From: Rheinheimera faecalis
GTDB taxonomy: Bacteria > Pseudomonadota > Gammaproteobacteria > Enterobacterales > Alteromonadaceae
Direction of reading: 5' to 3'
DNA: 64,000 bases
Assembly: GCF_021290965.1 (NCBI RefSeq)
Contig: NZ_JAJOYT010000009.1
Coordinates: 1 to 64,000 of the forward strand
Below are positions 47,762-56,188 of this stretch, piece by piece (within the stretch, counting starts at the first letter, position 1; each line of letters begins with the position of its first letter). The translations under genes were made by a program, and so were the position numbers. The notes under the pieces were generated by a model. That model was not told the DNA's origin. It ran no database searches and saw only the letters and a program-made list of their open reading frames with translations.

Positions 47762-48340
47762 ATGATCACCATTTCAGAACAGGCGCAGAGCCATTTTCGT
47801 AAGCTGCTGGAAAAACAGGCCGCCGGCACTCATATCCGTGTCTTCGTGGTCAACCCGGGCACTGTTTCTGCGGAATGTGGCGTGTCCTACTGCCCTGCCG
47901 ACGCGGTAGAAAGCACAGATTTAGAACTGCCATTTGAAGGCTTTATGGCGATAGTGGATGCTGAAAGCAAGCCATTTTTAGTCGATGCCGAAATCGATTT
48001 TGTTACCGATCAGATGGGTTCTCAGCTGACGTTAAAAGCGCCAAACGCCAAAGTGCGTAAGGTGAACGACGACGCTTCGCTGAAGGAAAAAGTACAATAC
48101 GTTATAGATGCGGAAATTAACCCGCAATTAGCTAACCATGGTGGCCGTGTTTCAGTAGTAGAACTGACAGACGACGGGATTGCGGTATTGCAGTTTGGTG
48201 GTGGCTGTAACGGTTGTTCACAAGTCGATTTAACCTTAAAAGAAGGTATCGAAAAAGAACTGTTGCAACGTTTTGCCGGTGAATTAACCGCAGTACGTGA
48301 TGTGACGGATCACCAGCGTGGTGAGCATTCTTACTATTGA
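47762..48340 (+). CDS. nfuA: Fe-S cluster biogenesis scaffold NfuA
   Basis: NfuA carries [4Fe-4S] clusters to target enzymes under stress. The 192-residue protein has an A-type-like N-terminal domain and a C-terminal NFU domain with the cluster cysteines in [19 protein letters not shown]. The length matches E. coli (191). It is monocistronic, with a terminator just downstream. Confidence 0.96.
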   Translation: MITISEQAQSHFRKLLEKQAAGTHIRVFVVNPGTVSAECGVSYCPADAVESTDLELPFEGFMAIVDAESKPFLVDAEIDFVTDQMGSQLTLKAPNAKVRKVNDDASLKEKVQYVIDAEINPQLANHGGRVSVVELTDDGIAVLQFGGGCNGCSQVDLTLKEGIEKELLQRFAGELTAVRDVTDHQRGEHSYY

Positions 48341-48362
48341 TTTAGGGTATGTATGAGATACG

Positions 48363-48388
48363 GAGGCCACTTTATGTGGCCTTTATTA
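48363..48388 (+). terminator. terminator after nfuA
   Basis: AGGCCAC and GTGGCCT pair around TTTAT, followed by TTATTATATT. Confidence 0.7.
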
Positions 48389-48413
48389 TATTAATGTCAA
48401 AAGGAATTCCGGG

Positions 48414-49433
48414 ATGAAACTGCTGATATGTTTATTTGCTTTGCTGAGCTTTCAAATCAGCTTTCAAAGCCATGCCGCTATTATTTTGCAGTACCATCAT
48501 GTCAGCACTCAAACGCCTCGCTCCACCAGTGTCACGCCGGAAGAATTTCGTGTTCATTTGCAGTATTTAAAAGATCATAAGTATCAGGTGATTGGTTTAG
48601 ATACCTTACTTGAGCAACTGCAACAAGGCAAAGAACCAGCCGATAATGCAGTGGTCATCACTTTTGACGATGGTTTTGACAATATCTATCTGCAGGCCCA
48701 CCCGATCTTGCAAGAGTTTGGTTTTCCTTACACTGTGTTTTTAAGCCCGGCTTTAATAGACCGTAAAGAAGGCCCTGTGATGAGCTGGCAGCAAATTAAA
48801 CAGCTGCAAAAAGACGGTGTCATTATTGCCAACCACAGCTCCTATCATAATCATCTGGCAGCTCCGAATAAAGGCGAAAGCAAAGCGCAGTGGCTGAAAC
48901 GTGTGAAAACCGATATTTTGCTGGCACAAACTCAGCTCGAACAGCAATTAGGCATTAAACACAAATGGTTGGCTTACCCTTATGGTGAATTTAGCGTTGA
49001 ATTGGAACAGATGGTCAAAGAGCTGGGTTTTATTGGCATAGGCCAACAATCCGGAGCTGTAGGCCTGAACAGCCTGATAACCCGCTTGCCGCGTTACCCT
49101 TCATCCAGCCAGTATGCGGCGTTAAAACATTTCACACCTAAACTGAAAACTCTGGCTTTGCCGGTGACAAAGTATCTGGCTGCCGATCCAGTCAAAGGAC
49201 CAAACCCACCGACCTTAACCTTGCAAATTGACAGCACTGATTTTAAAACCAGCCAGCTAAATTGCTTTAGCAATGGTGAACCCATCAGAGTGACCTGGCT
49301 AAAACCCAACACCTTTAGCGCTAAAGCAGGTCAGAAGCTAAAAACCAGCCATAAACGCTATAACTGCACAGCGCCTTCGTTAACTAAAAAAGGCTATTTC
49401 TACTGGTATTCCCAGCCTTGGGTGATGGAGTAG
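48414..49433 (+). CDS. secreted polysaccharide deacetylase family protein
   Basis: The 339-residue precursor starts with a signal peptide (cut near SHA). The NodB-type core follows: motif 1 VVITFDDGFD, motif 2 NHSSYHNHL for metal binding, and motif 3 WLAYPYGEF. The C-terminal 110 residues look like a beta-rich accessory domain. It should deacetylate an N-acetylated glycan in the periplasm or outside, substrate unknown. Confidence 0.88.
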   Translation: MKLLICLFALLSFQISFQSHAAIILQYHHVSTQTPRSTSVTPEEFRVHLQYLKDHKYQVIGLDTLLEQLQQGKEPADNAVVITFDDGFDNIYLQAHPILQEFGFPYTVFLSPALIDRKEGPVMSWQQIKQLQKDGVIIANHSSYHNHLAAPNKGESKAQWLKRVKTDILLAQTQLEQQLGIKHKWLAYPYGEFSVELEQMVKELGFIGIGQQSGAVGLNSLITRLPRYPSSSQYAALKHFTPKLKTLALPVTKYLAADPVKGPNPPTLTLQIDSTDFKTSQLNCFSNGEPIRVTWLKPNTFSAKAGQKLKTSHKRYNCTAPSLTKKGYFYWYSQPWVME

Positions 49434-49462
49434 TGCTGCCTTGCAATGCCGTAGGGCAATTC

Positions 49463-50479
49463 CTACGGCTTCATCAACACAATTTGATCCAATAACCCCA
49501 ACAACAATTTAGTACCTGTGCCTGAGGCTATAGCATCAAATACATTTTCGGCATTTTTGCCTTGTTGTCCGCCGGCTAAATCACTGACGGAGCGGATCAC
49601 TATCCAGTCGACTTCGTTAACAAAACAAACCTGAGCCACAGCGGCCGATTCCATTTCAGTGACTTCTGCCTGAAATACTTTTTGCAGCCATTGGCGGTAC
49701 TGGGCATTGTCTAAAAATACCGAGCCTGTAACACCATTCCCACCCACTTTAATTTGGATTGGGTGGCCGGATGGCATTTTGATTGGATCTATAGTGGCGA
49801 CAGCTTTTTTAGTCAGCTCAATGAGTTGTGCCGTTGCGGTGAAATAAGGCATTTGCTGCGGACTGTCCCAGCCTTGTTTAATCACGGCCATTTCTTCAGG
49901 AAAGATATAACCAAAGTTTTCATAAGCTGGTGAATGCGGATCCTGCTTTCTACGCTGCTGGTAGCTTGCCAGCGCCTGCTCATAATAATCCGGCAGAATA
50001 AATTTGCCGGCTTTGGCCGGATCCGGGTTCACATAGACGGATTCGTCATGAAAGTACCAACGTTCAGGGATAGCGATATCGCCCGGCTGGAATTGTGGAT
50101 TCACAGCACCAGCAATACCCATCATCACGACCCGTTCAATAGGGAAATAATCCAGCGCCATTTGCATCGTCATGGCGGCGTTTGGCACGCTGACACCAGT
50201 GGTGAAAATGACTATGGGTTCACCTTTATAGTGGCCTAATTGATACTTTACGCCGCGGATCGTCAGTGTTTTTTCTATTTTTGCGTCTTTAAGCTCTGCA
50301 AAAGCCTCGTCAATCGCCTTAATTTCCGGCTCATAAGCAGCTACTATCGCTGTCCATTTATTGGGGGTGGTAAATGTTTTTGGACCATACTGACTAAAAT
50401 CTTCGGCGCACAAATTAAAGCTAAATGCCGCAGTTAAAATTAGTAGTGGGACTAAGGCTCTTGATAGAAATTTTTTCAT
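49463..50479 (-). CDS. exported phosphorylase-superfamily nucleosidase-like protein
   Basis: The 338-residue protein has a signal peptide (LILTAAFSFNLCA) and then a domain like 5'-methylthioadenosine/S-adenosylhomocysteine nucleosidase: IFTTGVSVPNAAMTMQ, RVVMMGIAGAVNPQFQPGD, VTEMESAAVAQVC and VIRSVSDLAGG. The cytoplasmic enzyme recycles MTA and SAH; an exported version implies work on nucleosides in the periplasm. A 53-bp hairpin precedes the start. Confidence 0.82.
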   Translation of the reverse strand: MKKFLSRALVPLLILTAAFSFNLCAEDFSQYGPKTFTTPNKWTAIVAAYEPEIKAIDEAFAELKDAKIEKTLTIRGVKYQLGHYKGEPIVIFTTGVSVPNAAMTMQMALDYFPIERVVMMGIAGAVNPQFQPGDIAIPERWYFHDESVYVNPDPAKAGKFILPDYYEQALASYQQRRKQDPHSPAYENFGYIFPEEMAVIKQGWDSPQQMPYFTATAQLIELTKKAVATIDPIKMPSGHPIQIKVGGNGVTGSVFLDNAQYRQWLQKVFQAEVTEMESAAVAQVCFVNEVDWIVIRSVSDLAGGQQGKNAENVFDAIASGTGTKLLLGLLDQIVLMKP

Positions 50480-50491
50480 AAGGCTCTGCTT

Positions 50492-50544
50492 CTATGGTGG
50501 AGTGTGTCTCATAACTTCTTGTTATGCATACATCTCCACCATAG
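50492..50544. repeat. 53-bp hairpin upstream of the nucleosidase-like gene
   Basis: The arms CTATGGTGGAG and CTCCACCATAG are perfectly complementary; inside lie CATAAC and GTTATG around TTCTT. It is a nested dyad in the 5' leader, 12 bp from the ATG, so it can fold in mRNA near the ribosome binding site or act as a DNA operator. Confidence 0.7.
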
Positions 50545-50605
50545 GGCCTTTGGCAAGAAGTTGTAAAGCCTAAGCTTGTATAGAGTAAATATTCTGTGGA
50601 TTGCC

Positions 50606-51244
50606 CTACGGAGTTGCTGCCGCTATCACCAAAGGATAATCCGCCAAGAACTGCTGGTTATTAATCAACGGCACAGCACCTGGTTTCATTTCAGGTTTAA
50701 ACATAGCCACTACTGCGCCCTGAGGGTTTAACAGCGCTATGCTGGCGCTGTGATCGACAGTGTAACGTTCCTCTGCACCATCATTAATCGCATACATCAG
50801 GCCCAGTTGACGGATAAAAGGGAATAAGTCTTTATGATCGGCTGTTCTGGCTTTGATAGGGGCTTGTTTAAAGTAGGTGATGTACTGGGCTAATTGTTCT
50901 GGAGTATCGCGTTTTGGGTCTACCGAGACAAACCAAATTTCCAGCGGATCCGGCGTCAGTTTGACTAAGTCCTGATACATGCCAGCTAATTTCGCCATCG
51001 TCATAGGGCATATATCAGGGCAATGGGTATAACCGACAAAAATCAGCGTCCAATGCCCCTGCAAGTCTTTTAATCCCACTGGCTGCTTTTGTTCATCCAG
51101 CAAATTAAATTCAGTCAAAGCTCTTGGGCTTGGGTAGACCAAAGCGGCCGCAGGCTCGGCGGGAGCAGATTTAAAACTGGCGGACAACCATACACCTGCA
51201 GCCAAAGCCACAACAGCCACTACAACCCATAACCACTTCTGCAT
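50606..51244 (-). CDS. SCO-family copper chaperone for cytochrome oxidase
   Basis: This is a membrane-anchored thioredoxin-fold protein that helps build CuA of subunit II. The 212-residue protein has one span (about 5-24), the copper motif THCPDICPM (CxxxC) and the third ligand histidine in VDHSAS. It is the last gene of the ctaA-cyoE-sco run, starting 15 bases after cyoE. Confidence 0.93.
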   Translation of the reverse strand: MQKWLWVVVAVVALAAGVWLSASFKSAPAEPAAALVYPSPRALTEFNLLDEQKQPVGLKDLQGHWTLIFVGYTHCPDICPMTMAKLAGMYQDLVKLTPDPLEIWFVSVDPKRDTPEQLAQYITYFKQAPIKARTADHKDLFPFIRQLGLMYAINDGAEERYTVDHSASIALLNPQGAVVAMFKPEMKPGAVPLINNQQFLADYPLVIAAATP

Positions 51245-51259
51245 AAAAGTATATTCCTG

Positions 51260-52165
51260 TTAAAGCGCTGATATAAACCAATAATGGTCCAGCAACAACA
51301 CCAAGAATAATACCATCAGATGCCAAATCGAAAACTTAAAAGTTGCCATGGCGGTTTCTGGCTTGGCATTAAACTTTAATTGCCAGGCATACCAGATAAA
51401 ACCTAAGTTCAGTATTGTGCTGCCGAGCAAATAAACAGCTCCTGTCATACCGACCAGATAAGGCAGCAAGCACACCAAAAACAGCACAAGGGTGTAAAGG
51501 AAAATGGCGCTTTTAGTAAATTCAATGCCATGAGTGACAGGCAACATCGGCATATTCACTTTGGCATAATCATCACGGCGATGAATCGCCAAAGCCCAGA
51601 AATGCGGTGGTGTCCAGGTAAAAATAATCATCACCAGCAACAAGGCATGGGCATGCACTTCGGCTGTCATGGCTGTCCAGCCGAGCAAAGGTGGCATAGC
51701 GCCGGCTAAGCCCCCTATAACAATATTCTGCGGTGTCGCTCTTTTTAAAAACATGGTGTAGACCACGGCATAACCAAACAAACTAGCTAAGGTCAGCCAG
51801 GCTGTCAGTGGATTGACGGCTATAAACAACAACAGAAAACCAGAACCTGCCAGCAGCAATGAAAACTTCACGGCCTGCTGTGTAGTTAAACGACCACGCG
51901 CCACTGGCCTGTTGTACGTGCGGGCCATTTGCGCATCAATACGCTGATCCACTATATGGTTCATCGCAGCAGCAGCGGCGGACAATAAGCCTATACCTAA
52001 AGTGGCGGCTATCATCAGGCCAAATTTAGGTAAACCAGGTTGCGCCAGCATCATGCCGACCCAGGCCGTCAGCACCAACAGCGCCACAACTTTAGGTTTG
52101 GTCAGTTGGTAATAGTCGCGCCATTGCTGACTATAGTGGTGGGGTAACGCCAGAACTTTAAGCAT
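51260..52165 (-). CDS. cyoE: heme O synthase (protoheme IX farnesyltransferase)
   Basis: CyoE attaches a farnesyl chain to heme b to give heme O. The 301-residue polytopic protein has the prenyl-binding motif [15 protein letters not shown]. The ATG at 52165 has AAGGAG upstream and overlaps the ctaA end by eight bases, so I prefer it to a start at 52201. Confidence 0.94.
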   Translation of the reverse strand: MLKVLALPHHYSQQWRDYYQLTKPKVVALLVLTAWVGMMLAQPGLPKFGLMIAATLGIGLLSAAAAAMNHIVDQRIDAQMARTYNRPVARGRLTTQQAVKFSLLLAGSGFLLLFIAVNPLTAWLTLASLFGYAVVYTMFLKRATPQNIVIGGLAGAMPPLLGWTAMTAEVHAHALLLVMIIFTWTPPHFWALAIHRRDDYAKVNMPMLPVTHGIEFTKSAIFLYTLVLFLVCLLPYLVGMTGAVYLLGSTILNLGFIWYAWQLKFNAKPETAMATFKFSIWHLMVLFLVLLLDHYWFISAL

Positions 52166-53138
52166 AAGCAGACTCCTTGTTTCTGTGCAGCTGATAACCA
52201 ATAACCACCAGACACATCACTAAATTGGCTGCCACAAAGTTATGTGCCACCGCATTGGCCAAAGGCAAATGCAGCACCACATTGGCAAGCCCCAAACTAA
52301 ATTGCAGTAATAACAGCGCCAGCACAGCGACAGCCAGGTTTTTAATCAGACCCGAACTATTGCGCCATAAGGCGATAGCATAAGCAGCAACAACCAGCAA
52401 AGTAATCACAGCCCCAACGCGATGCATCACATGCACTGTGGCCCGGGCGCTTTGACTCATCACACCGTATTCGTAATTGTCGTAGCCCAGATGCAAGGAA
52501 AACGCCTCGTCAAAATTAAGCTGACTCGCCCAGCCTGCTTCGCAGACTGGCAACTGAATACAGGCTAAAGCGGCATAGTTGGCTGCAGTCCAGCCACCCA
52601 AAGCAATCTGTGCTGCCAGCACTAGCAACACTGGCCAAAACAGCAACTTCAGGCTTTGTTTTACTGCAATTAAAGGCGCTGGTTGTAATTGCCACCAATA
52701 CAGTGCCAATAACGACAGCAAAGTAAAGCCTCCCAGCAAATGCCCCATCACCACCACTGGATGCAAAGCTAAAGTCACAGTCCACATACCTAAAGCGGCC
52801 TGAAAAATCACCAACCCCAATAACAAGGAAGGTAACAACAAGCGTTTTTGTTTCAGGCTAAACAAGAAAATGGCAAGAATGAGTAAACCTAAAGTGCCGG
52901 CGAAATAGCGATGGATCATCTCATTCCAGGCTTTATGGCTTTCGACCGGTCGCTCCGGATACAAAGCTTCGGCTTGCTCAATATGATGCGCCTGCTCTGG
53001 CACCTTTAAAAAGCCGTAACAGCCAGGCCAGTCAGGGCAACCTAAACCGGCATCGGTCAGACGGGTATAAGCGCCTAATAAAATCACCAGCATAGCTAAT
53101 ACAATAGAGCTGCCGACCAAGCGTTTCAGGGTCATCAT
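52158..53138 (-). CDS. ctaA: heme A synthase (CtaA/Cox15)
   Basis: CtaA converts heme O to heme A. The 326-residue integral membrane protein shows family blocks [28 protein letters not shown] and VMHRVGA, whose histidines bind heme. It shares one base with the next upstream gene. Confidence 0.94.
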   Translation of the reverse strand: MMTLKRLVGSSIVLAMLVILLGAYTRLTDAGLGCPDWPGCYGFLKVPEQAHHIEQAEALYPERPVESHKAWNEMIHRYFAGTLGLLILAIFLFSLKQKRLLLPSLLLGLVIFQAALGMWTVTLALHPVVVMGHLLGGFTLLSLLALYWWQLQPAPLIAVKQSLKLLFWPVLLVLAAQIALGGWTAANYAALACIQLPVCEAGWASQLNFDEAFSLHLGYDNYEYGVMSQSARATVHVMHRVGAVITLLVVAAYAIALWRNSSGLIKNLAVAVLALLLLQFSLGLANVVLHLPLANAVAHNFVAANLVMCLVVIGYQLHRNKESAYA

Positions 53139-53635
53139 TACAGCCCCCTGTCGTATTTCAATAATTTGTTTAAATCAGTCAAAATGGCTTTGCCGGTTTG
53201 CACCATATGAGTTTTATCGTCGCTGACCGGATAGGTCATCAGCGCCAAACCATTTAAATCCACCAGCACCAGCTTTTGCTGTAACGCATCAGCACCCACA
53301 GGGTTAGCCTGCCACAACAACCTTTGATCTTGAGCACCACCGGATTGCCATAACTCTAAATGCTGTTGTTTGCGGCCCAAGGCTGTATACACTTGCTGCA
53401 TACCATAATGAGCATTTTGACAAAGAGCGTCACAGTCTGTTTTGTCGCTGACATAGACCAATCGCCAGTGCACATCACCAGCAGCTTTGGGTAACAGCAC
53501 AATTTCTTCTGTCAGCCACTGGCCTTTATTGGTCGTCGCTCCGCCAAACCAGCCCAAAGATAAAAATGCCTGAGCAAAGGCTAAAGGTAATAAAGAACAC
53601 AACAAAAACAGCAGCAAAAACTTCTTCTTCGCCAT
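53138..53635 (-). CDS. SCO-like CxxxC protein of the oxidase cluster, uncharacterised
   Basis: The 165-residue protein has an N-terminal hydrophobic segment (about 6-22). A thioredoxin-like stretch follows, VHWRLVYVSDKTDCDALC, whose CxxxC (Cys68, Cys72) sits like the copper motif of SCO proteins; the LVLVDLNGLALMTYP segment resembles their later strand. The histidine ligand found in true SCO proteins is not evident. It lies between surf1 and ctaA, so it is probably an assembly factor. I recognise no named family. Confidence 0.7.
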   Translation of the reverse strand: MAKKKFLLLFLLCSLLPLAFAQAFLSLGWFGGATTNKGQWLTEEIVLLPKAAGDVHWRLVYVSDKTDCDALCQNAHYGMQQVYTALGRKQQHLELWQSGGAQDQRLLWQANPVGADALQQKLVLVDLNGLALMTYPVSDDKTHMVQTGKAILTDLNKLLKYDRGL

Positions 53636-54346
53636 TTAAAGCTCCTTCTTTGACATAAACCAGCCGATGACGACCACAGCAACAGCTAGTAATAACCATT
53701 GCAGCGCATAAGCCCGGTGTTTCTCCGGCGGCATCACCACAGCTTTATAGTGGTACAGATAAGGGGATTGTTGTTGGTATAAAAGCCCAGGGTATAGTTC
53801 CTGCCCCAGGACTTGCGAAAGCTCTGCAGGTTCGACTTGCTGCATACGTTGTGGCCACAGGCCTGTGTCTTCTAAATTCTGGCCAAGACGAAAACCTTTG
53901 AGTTCAGTGCGTAATAAAGCCATTAATTCAAATGATTCAGGAATACTAAGTTCTGGCAGTTGATCACGGCTGGGCGGCGCTTGCACCCAACCTAAATTGA
54001 CTAACACTGCAGGGCCTTGATTCGATACCAGTACAGGGATCACCACGTCGTAGCCTGCTTTGCCCTGAATAAGCTGATTGTCCAGCAACCAAACCGCAGG
54101 TTTTAGCCAGACTGCTTTGCCTTGCAACATCAGGCCATCTTGTTGCTCTACCGGCACTGAAGCTAAATCTCTCCACTGCACTGGCCCTTGTTGCTCTGCA
54201 GTTTGCAACTGATCCAATTGAGTTTGCTTTTGCTCGGCACGTTGCCATTGCCAGTAACTCAACTTGATCAAAAGCGCAAAAGCGGCCAGAGTGAATACAG
54301 CCAACAGCCAGTGTCGGGATAGATGGGCAAAAGGCTGAGCTTGCAT
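53636..54346 (-). CDS. SURF1 family cytochrome oxidase assembly protein
   Basis: SURF1 proteins deliver heme A to subunit I. The 236-residue protein has two spans, near 14-30 and 212-228, with a periplasmic domain between; WLLDNQLIQGKAGYDVVIP and VLVNLGWV are family blocks. It starts the assembly-gene run after an inverted palindromic element. Confidence 0.92.
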   Translation of the reverse strand: MQAQPFAHLSRHWLLAVFTLAAFALLIKLSYWQWQRAEQKQTQLDQLQTAEQQGPVQWRDLASVPVEQQDGLMLQGKAVWLKPAVWLLDNQLIQGKAGYDVVIPVLVSNQGPAVLVNLGWVQAPPSRDQLPELSIPESFELMALLRTELKGFRLGQNLEDTGLWPQRMQQVEPAELSQVLGQELYPGLLYQQQSPYLYHYKAVVMPPEKHRAYALQWLLLAVAVVVIGWFMSKKEL

Positions 54347-54348
54347 AC

Positions 54349-54476
54349 TATAGCCTTCCTACTTGAAGTGGCAGCTTTGTTGGCTGCGTTTTCTCGCCCC
54401 AATCACATAGTTTGTCTATGCTCTTGGGGTCTCGCGCACTTGCCGCCGCGCTGCGACCCCAATTACTTTGGCTATA
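54349..54476. repeat. 128-bp imperfect palindromic element, possibly a dispersed repeat
   Basis: It begins TATAGCC and ends GGCTATA. Nested inside are CCCCAA/TTGGGG and a small hairpin CATAG-TTTGT-CTATG. Similar elements with TTGAAGT, TTGTTGGCTGC and CTTGCCGCC blocks are, as I recall, scattered between genes in Shewanella, Vibrio and relatives. It lies between divergent genes, and there are no transposase frames, so it is MITE- or REP-like. Confidence 0.65.
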
Positions 54477-54498
54477 TAATTGAGCTTTGCGAGGTTTT

Positions 54499-54708
54499 AT
54501 GTGGATTAAACTTTTACTCATTGCACTACTGCTCTTTATTGTTTTTAATTTGTTTCGTGCCTTATTTCTGATGCTGAAAAACGATGATAATCAGCCCAGC
54601 ATGTCGAAGTTCTTAGGCCGACGTGTCTGGTGGTCGGCCATTGTTTTATTGTTTGTAATCCTTGCCCTGCAGTTTGGTTTAATAACCCCACACGACAGAC
54701 CCTATTAA
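54499..54708 (+). CDS. DUF2909-type small membrane protein
   Basis: The 69-residue protein has two hydrophobic spans (about 2-23 and 44-62) joined by a polar loop (KNDDNQPSMSKFLGRR). This matches the DUF2909 twin-span proteins found within cytochrome oxidase clusters. GCGAGG precedes the ATG at 54499. It faces the opposite way to the cox genes around it. Confidence 0.82.
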   Translation: MWIKLLLIALLLFIVFNLFRALFLMLKNDDNQPSMSKFLGRRVWWSAIVLLFVILALQFGLITPHDRPY

Positions 54709-54742
54709 GCCGATAAGCGGGCCCAACAAGCCCGCCTCTTCG

Positions 54743-55624
54743 TTACAGCACGTAGACAAAAATAAATAAACACAACCAAACCACATCGACAAAATGCCAA
54801 TACCAGGCAGCGGCCTGAAAAGCAAAATGCTTATGAGCGGTAAAGTGGTTTTTCAGTACAATCCTCAGGAAAACAATAAGTAAAAATACAGCCCCTAAAG
54901 TCACATGCAGGCCATGGAAACCCGTTAGTAAAAAGAAGGTATTGCCATAAATGCCAGAGTCCAGTTTTAAACCCAGATCCTGATAGGCATGGACATACTC
55001 GACACCTTGCAGGTAAAGAAAACATGCGCCCAACAGGATAGTAAGTCCTAACATCAGCTTAAGCTGACCTCTTTTGTTTTGCTCCAAACCTATGTGAGCA
55101 AACTGCAAAGTGACAGAGGATGCTAATAAAATCAGAGTGTTATAAAGGGGTAATCCTTGCCATGGCATAGCCTGAGTTTCAGTGCCACCAGGAGTTTTCA
55201 GTAAAGGCCAGGCCGCTTCAAAGGCTGGCCACAATACAGCAGCTGTACTGGCATTATTACTAGCGCCATCCAGCCATGGAATAGCGATGATGCGGGCATA
55301 AAACAAAGCCCCAAAAAACGCAGCAAAAAACATCACTTCGGAGAAAATAAACCAACTCATGCCCTGACGGTAAGACCTGTCCAGTTGCTTGCTATACAAG
55401 CCATGCATAGACTCATCAATCACATTTCTGAACCAGCCTACCAGCATAAAAATTAAAGTGGCGACACCAGCCAGCAATAAATAACCGCCATAACCCGACT
55501 GATCTTTGGTGACGTCATTGACAAAATGACCGGCACCAAAAGCCATCATAAAAAGCGCGACTGCGCCTACTATCGGCCACGGGCTTTGGTCCGGCACGTA
55601 ATAATGTTCGTATTTTTCACTCAT
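54743..55624 (-). CDS. ctaE: cytochrome c oxidase subunit III
   Basis: The 293-residue integral membrane protein has seven predicted spans and family signatures SWFIFSEVMFFAAFFGALFY-type and FHGLHVTLGAVFL. It stabilises subunit I and proton pumping. Overlaps ctaG by eight bases. Confidence 0.95.
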   Translation of the reverse strand: MSEKYEHYYVPDQSPWPIVGAVALFMMAFGAGHFVNDVTKDQSGYGGYLLLAGVATLIFMLVGWFRNVIDESMHGLYSKQLDRSYRQGMSWFIFSEVMFFAAFFGALFYARIIAIPWLDGASNNASTAAVLWPAFEAAWPLLKTPGGTETQAMPWQGLPLYNTLILLASSVTLQFAHIGLEQNKRGQLKLMLGLTILLGACFLYLQGVEYVHAYQDLGLKLDSGIYGNTFFLLTGFHGLHVTLGAVFLLIVFLRIVLKNHFTAHKHFAFQAAAWYWHFVDVVWLCLFIFVYVL

Positions 55625-56180
55625 TGTTATCCCCTGTTGCTGTCTGTGCAGTGACCGGGGTGGCAGCGTCTACTTCGTACAAGGTGTAGGACAAAGTGAT
55701 AGTGCTGAACTGTTCCGGTAGTGCGGGATCGACATAAAATTGCAACGGCATTAATAACTGCTGACCTGCCGTCAGATGTTGTTGGGTAAAACAGAAACAT
55801 TCCATTTTATTAAAATATAAAGCGGCCTGACCTGGCGACACCGAAGGCACAGCCTGAGCTGTCATGGCACGGCCTGTCACATTGTGCGCCAGATAATCAA
55901 TACGGTGGATTTCGCCCGGATGCACCCGAAGTTTGTGGACCACAGGCTCAAATACCCAGGGCATGTTGTTATTCGGACGGGCGATAAACTCCACCAGCAC
56001 TTCGCGTTTTTTATCAGGAATGGCAGCTTCTGCTGTCGCTGCCATAGTGGAGGTTTTACCGTTCAGGCCTGTTAAATCACAAAACACGTCGTACAAAGGC
56101 ACTAAGGCATAACCAAAACCAAACATGGCTGCGGTCAGCAGGCATAATTTAACCACTATAGGTTGATGCTTCAGTGCCAT
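55617..56180 (-). CDS. ctaG: cytochrome c oxidase assembly protein CtaG/Cox11
   Basis: CtaG delivers copper to CuB of subunit I. The 187-residue protein has one N-terminal span (about 10-28) and a periplasmic domain with the copper motif MECFCF, plus YNK-like ALYFNKMEC context and LSYTLYEV near the end. Confidence 0.94.
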   Translation of the reverse strand: MALKHQPIVVKLCLLTAAMFGFGYALVPLYDVFCDLTGLNGKTSTMAATAEAAIPDKKREVLVEFIARPNNNMPWVFEPVVHKLRVHPGEIHRIDYLAHNVTGRAMTAQAVPSVSPGQAALYFNKMECFCFTQQHLTAGQQLLMPLQFYVDPALPEQFSTITLSYTLYEVDAATPVTAQTATGDNNE

Positions 56181-56188
56181 AGAGCCCC

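Noticed and set aside
49448-49469. Hairpin GCCGTAGG/CCTACGGC as terminator for the deacetylase and the nucleosidase-like gene
   Set aside because: No T-run on either strand, and it overlaps a stop codon; kept only as a note.
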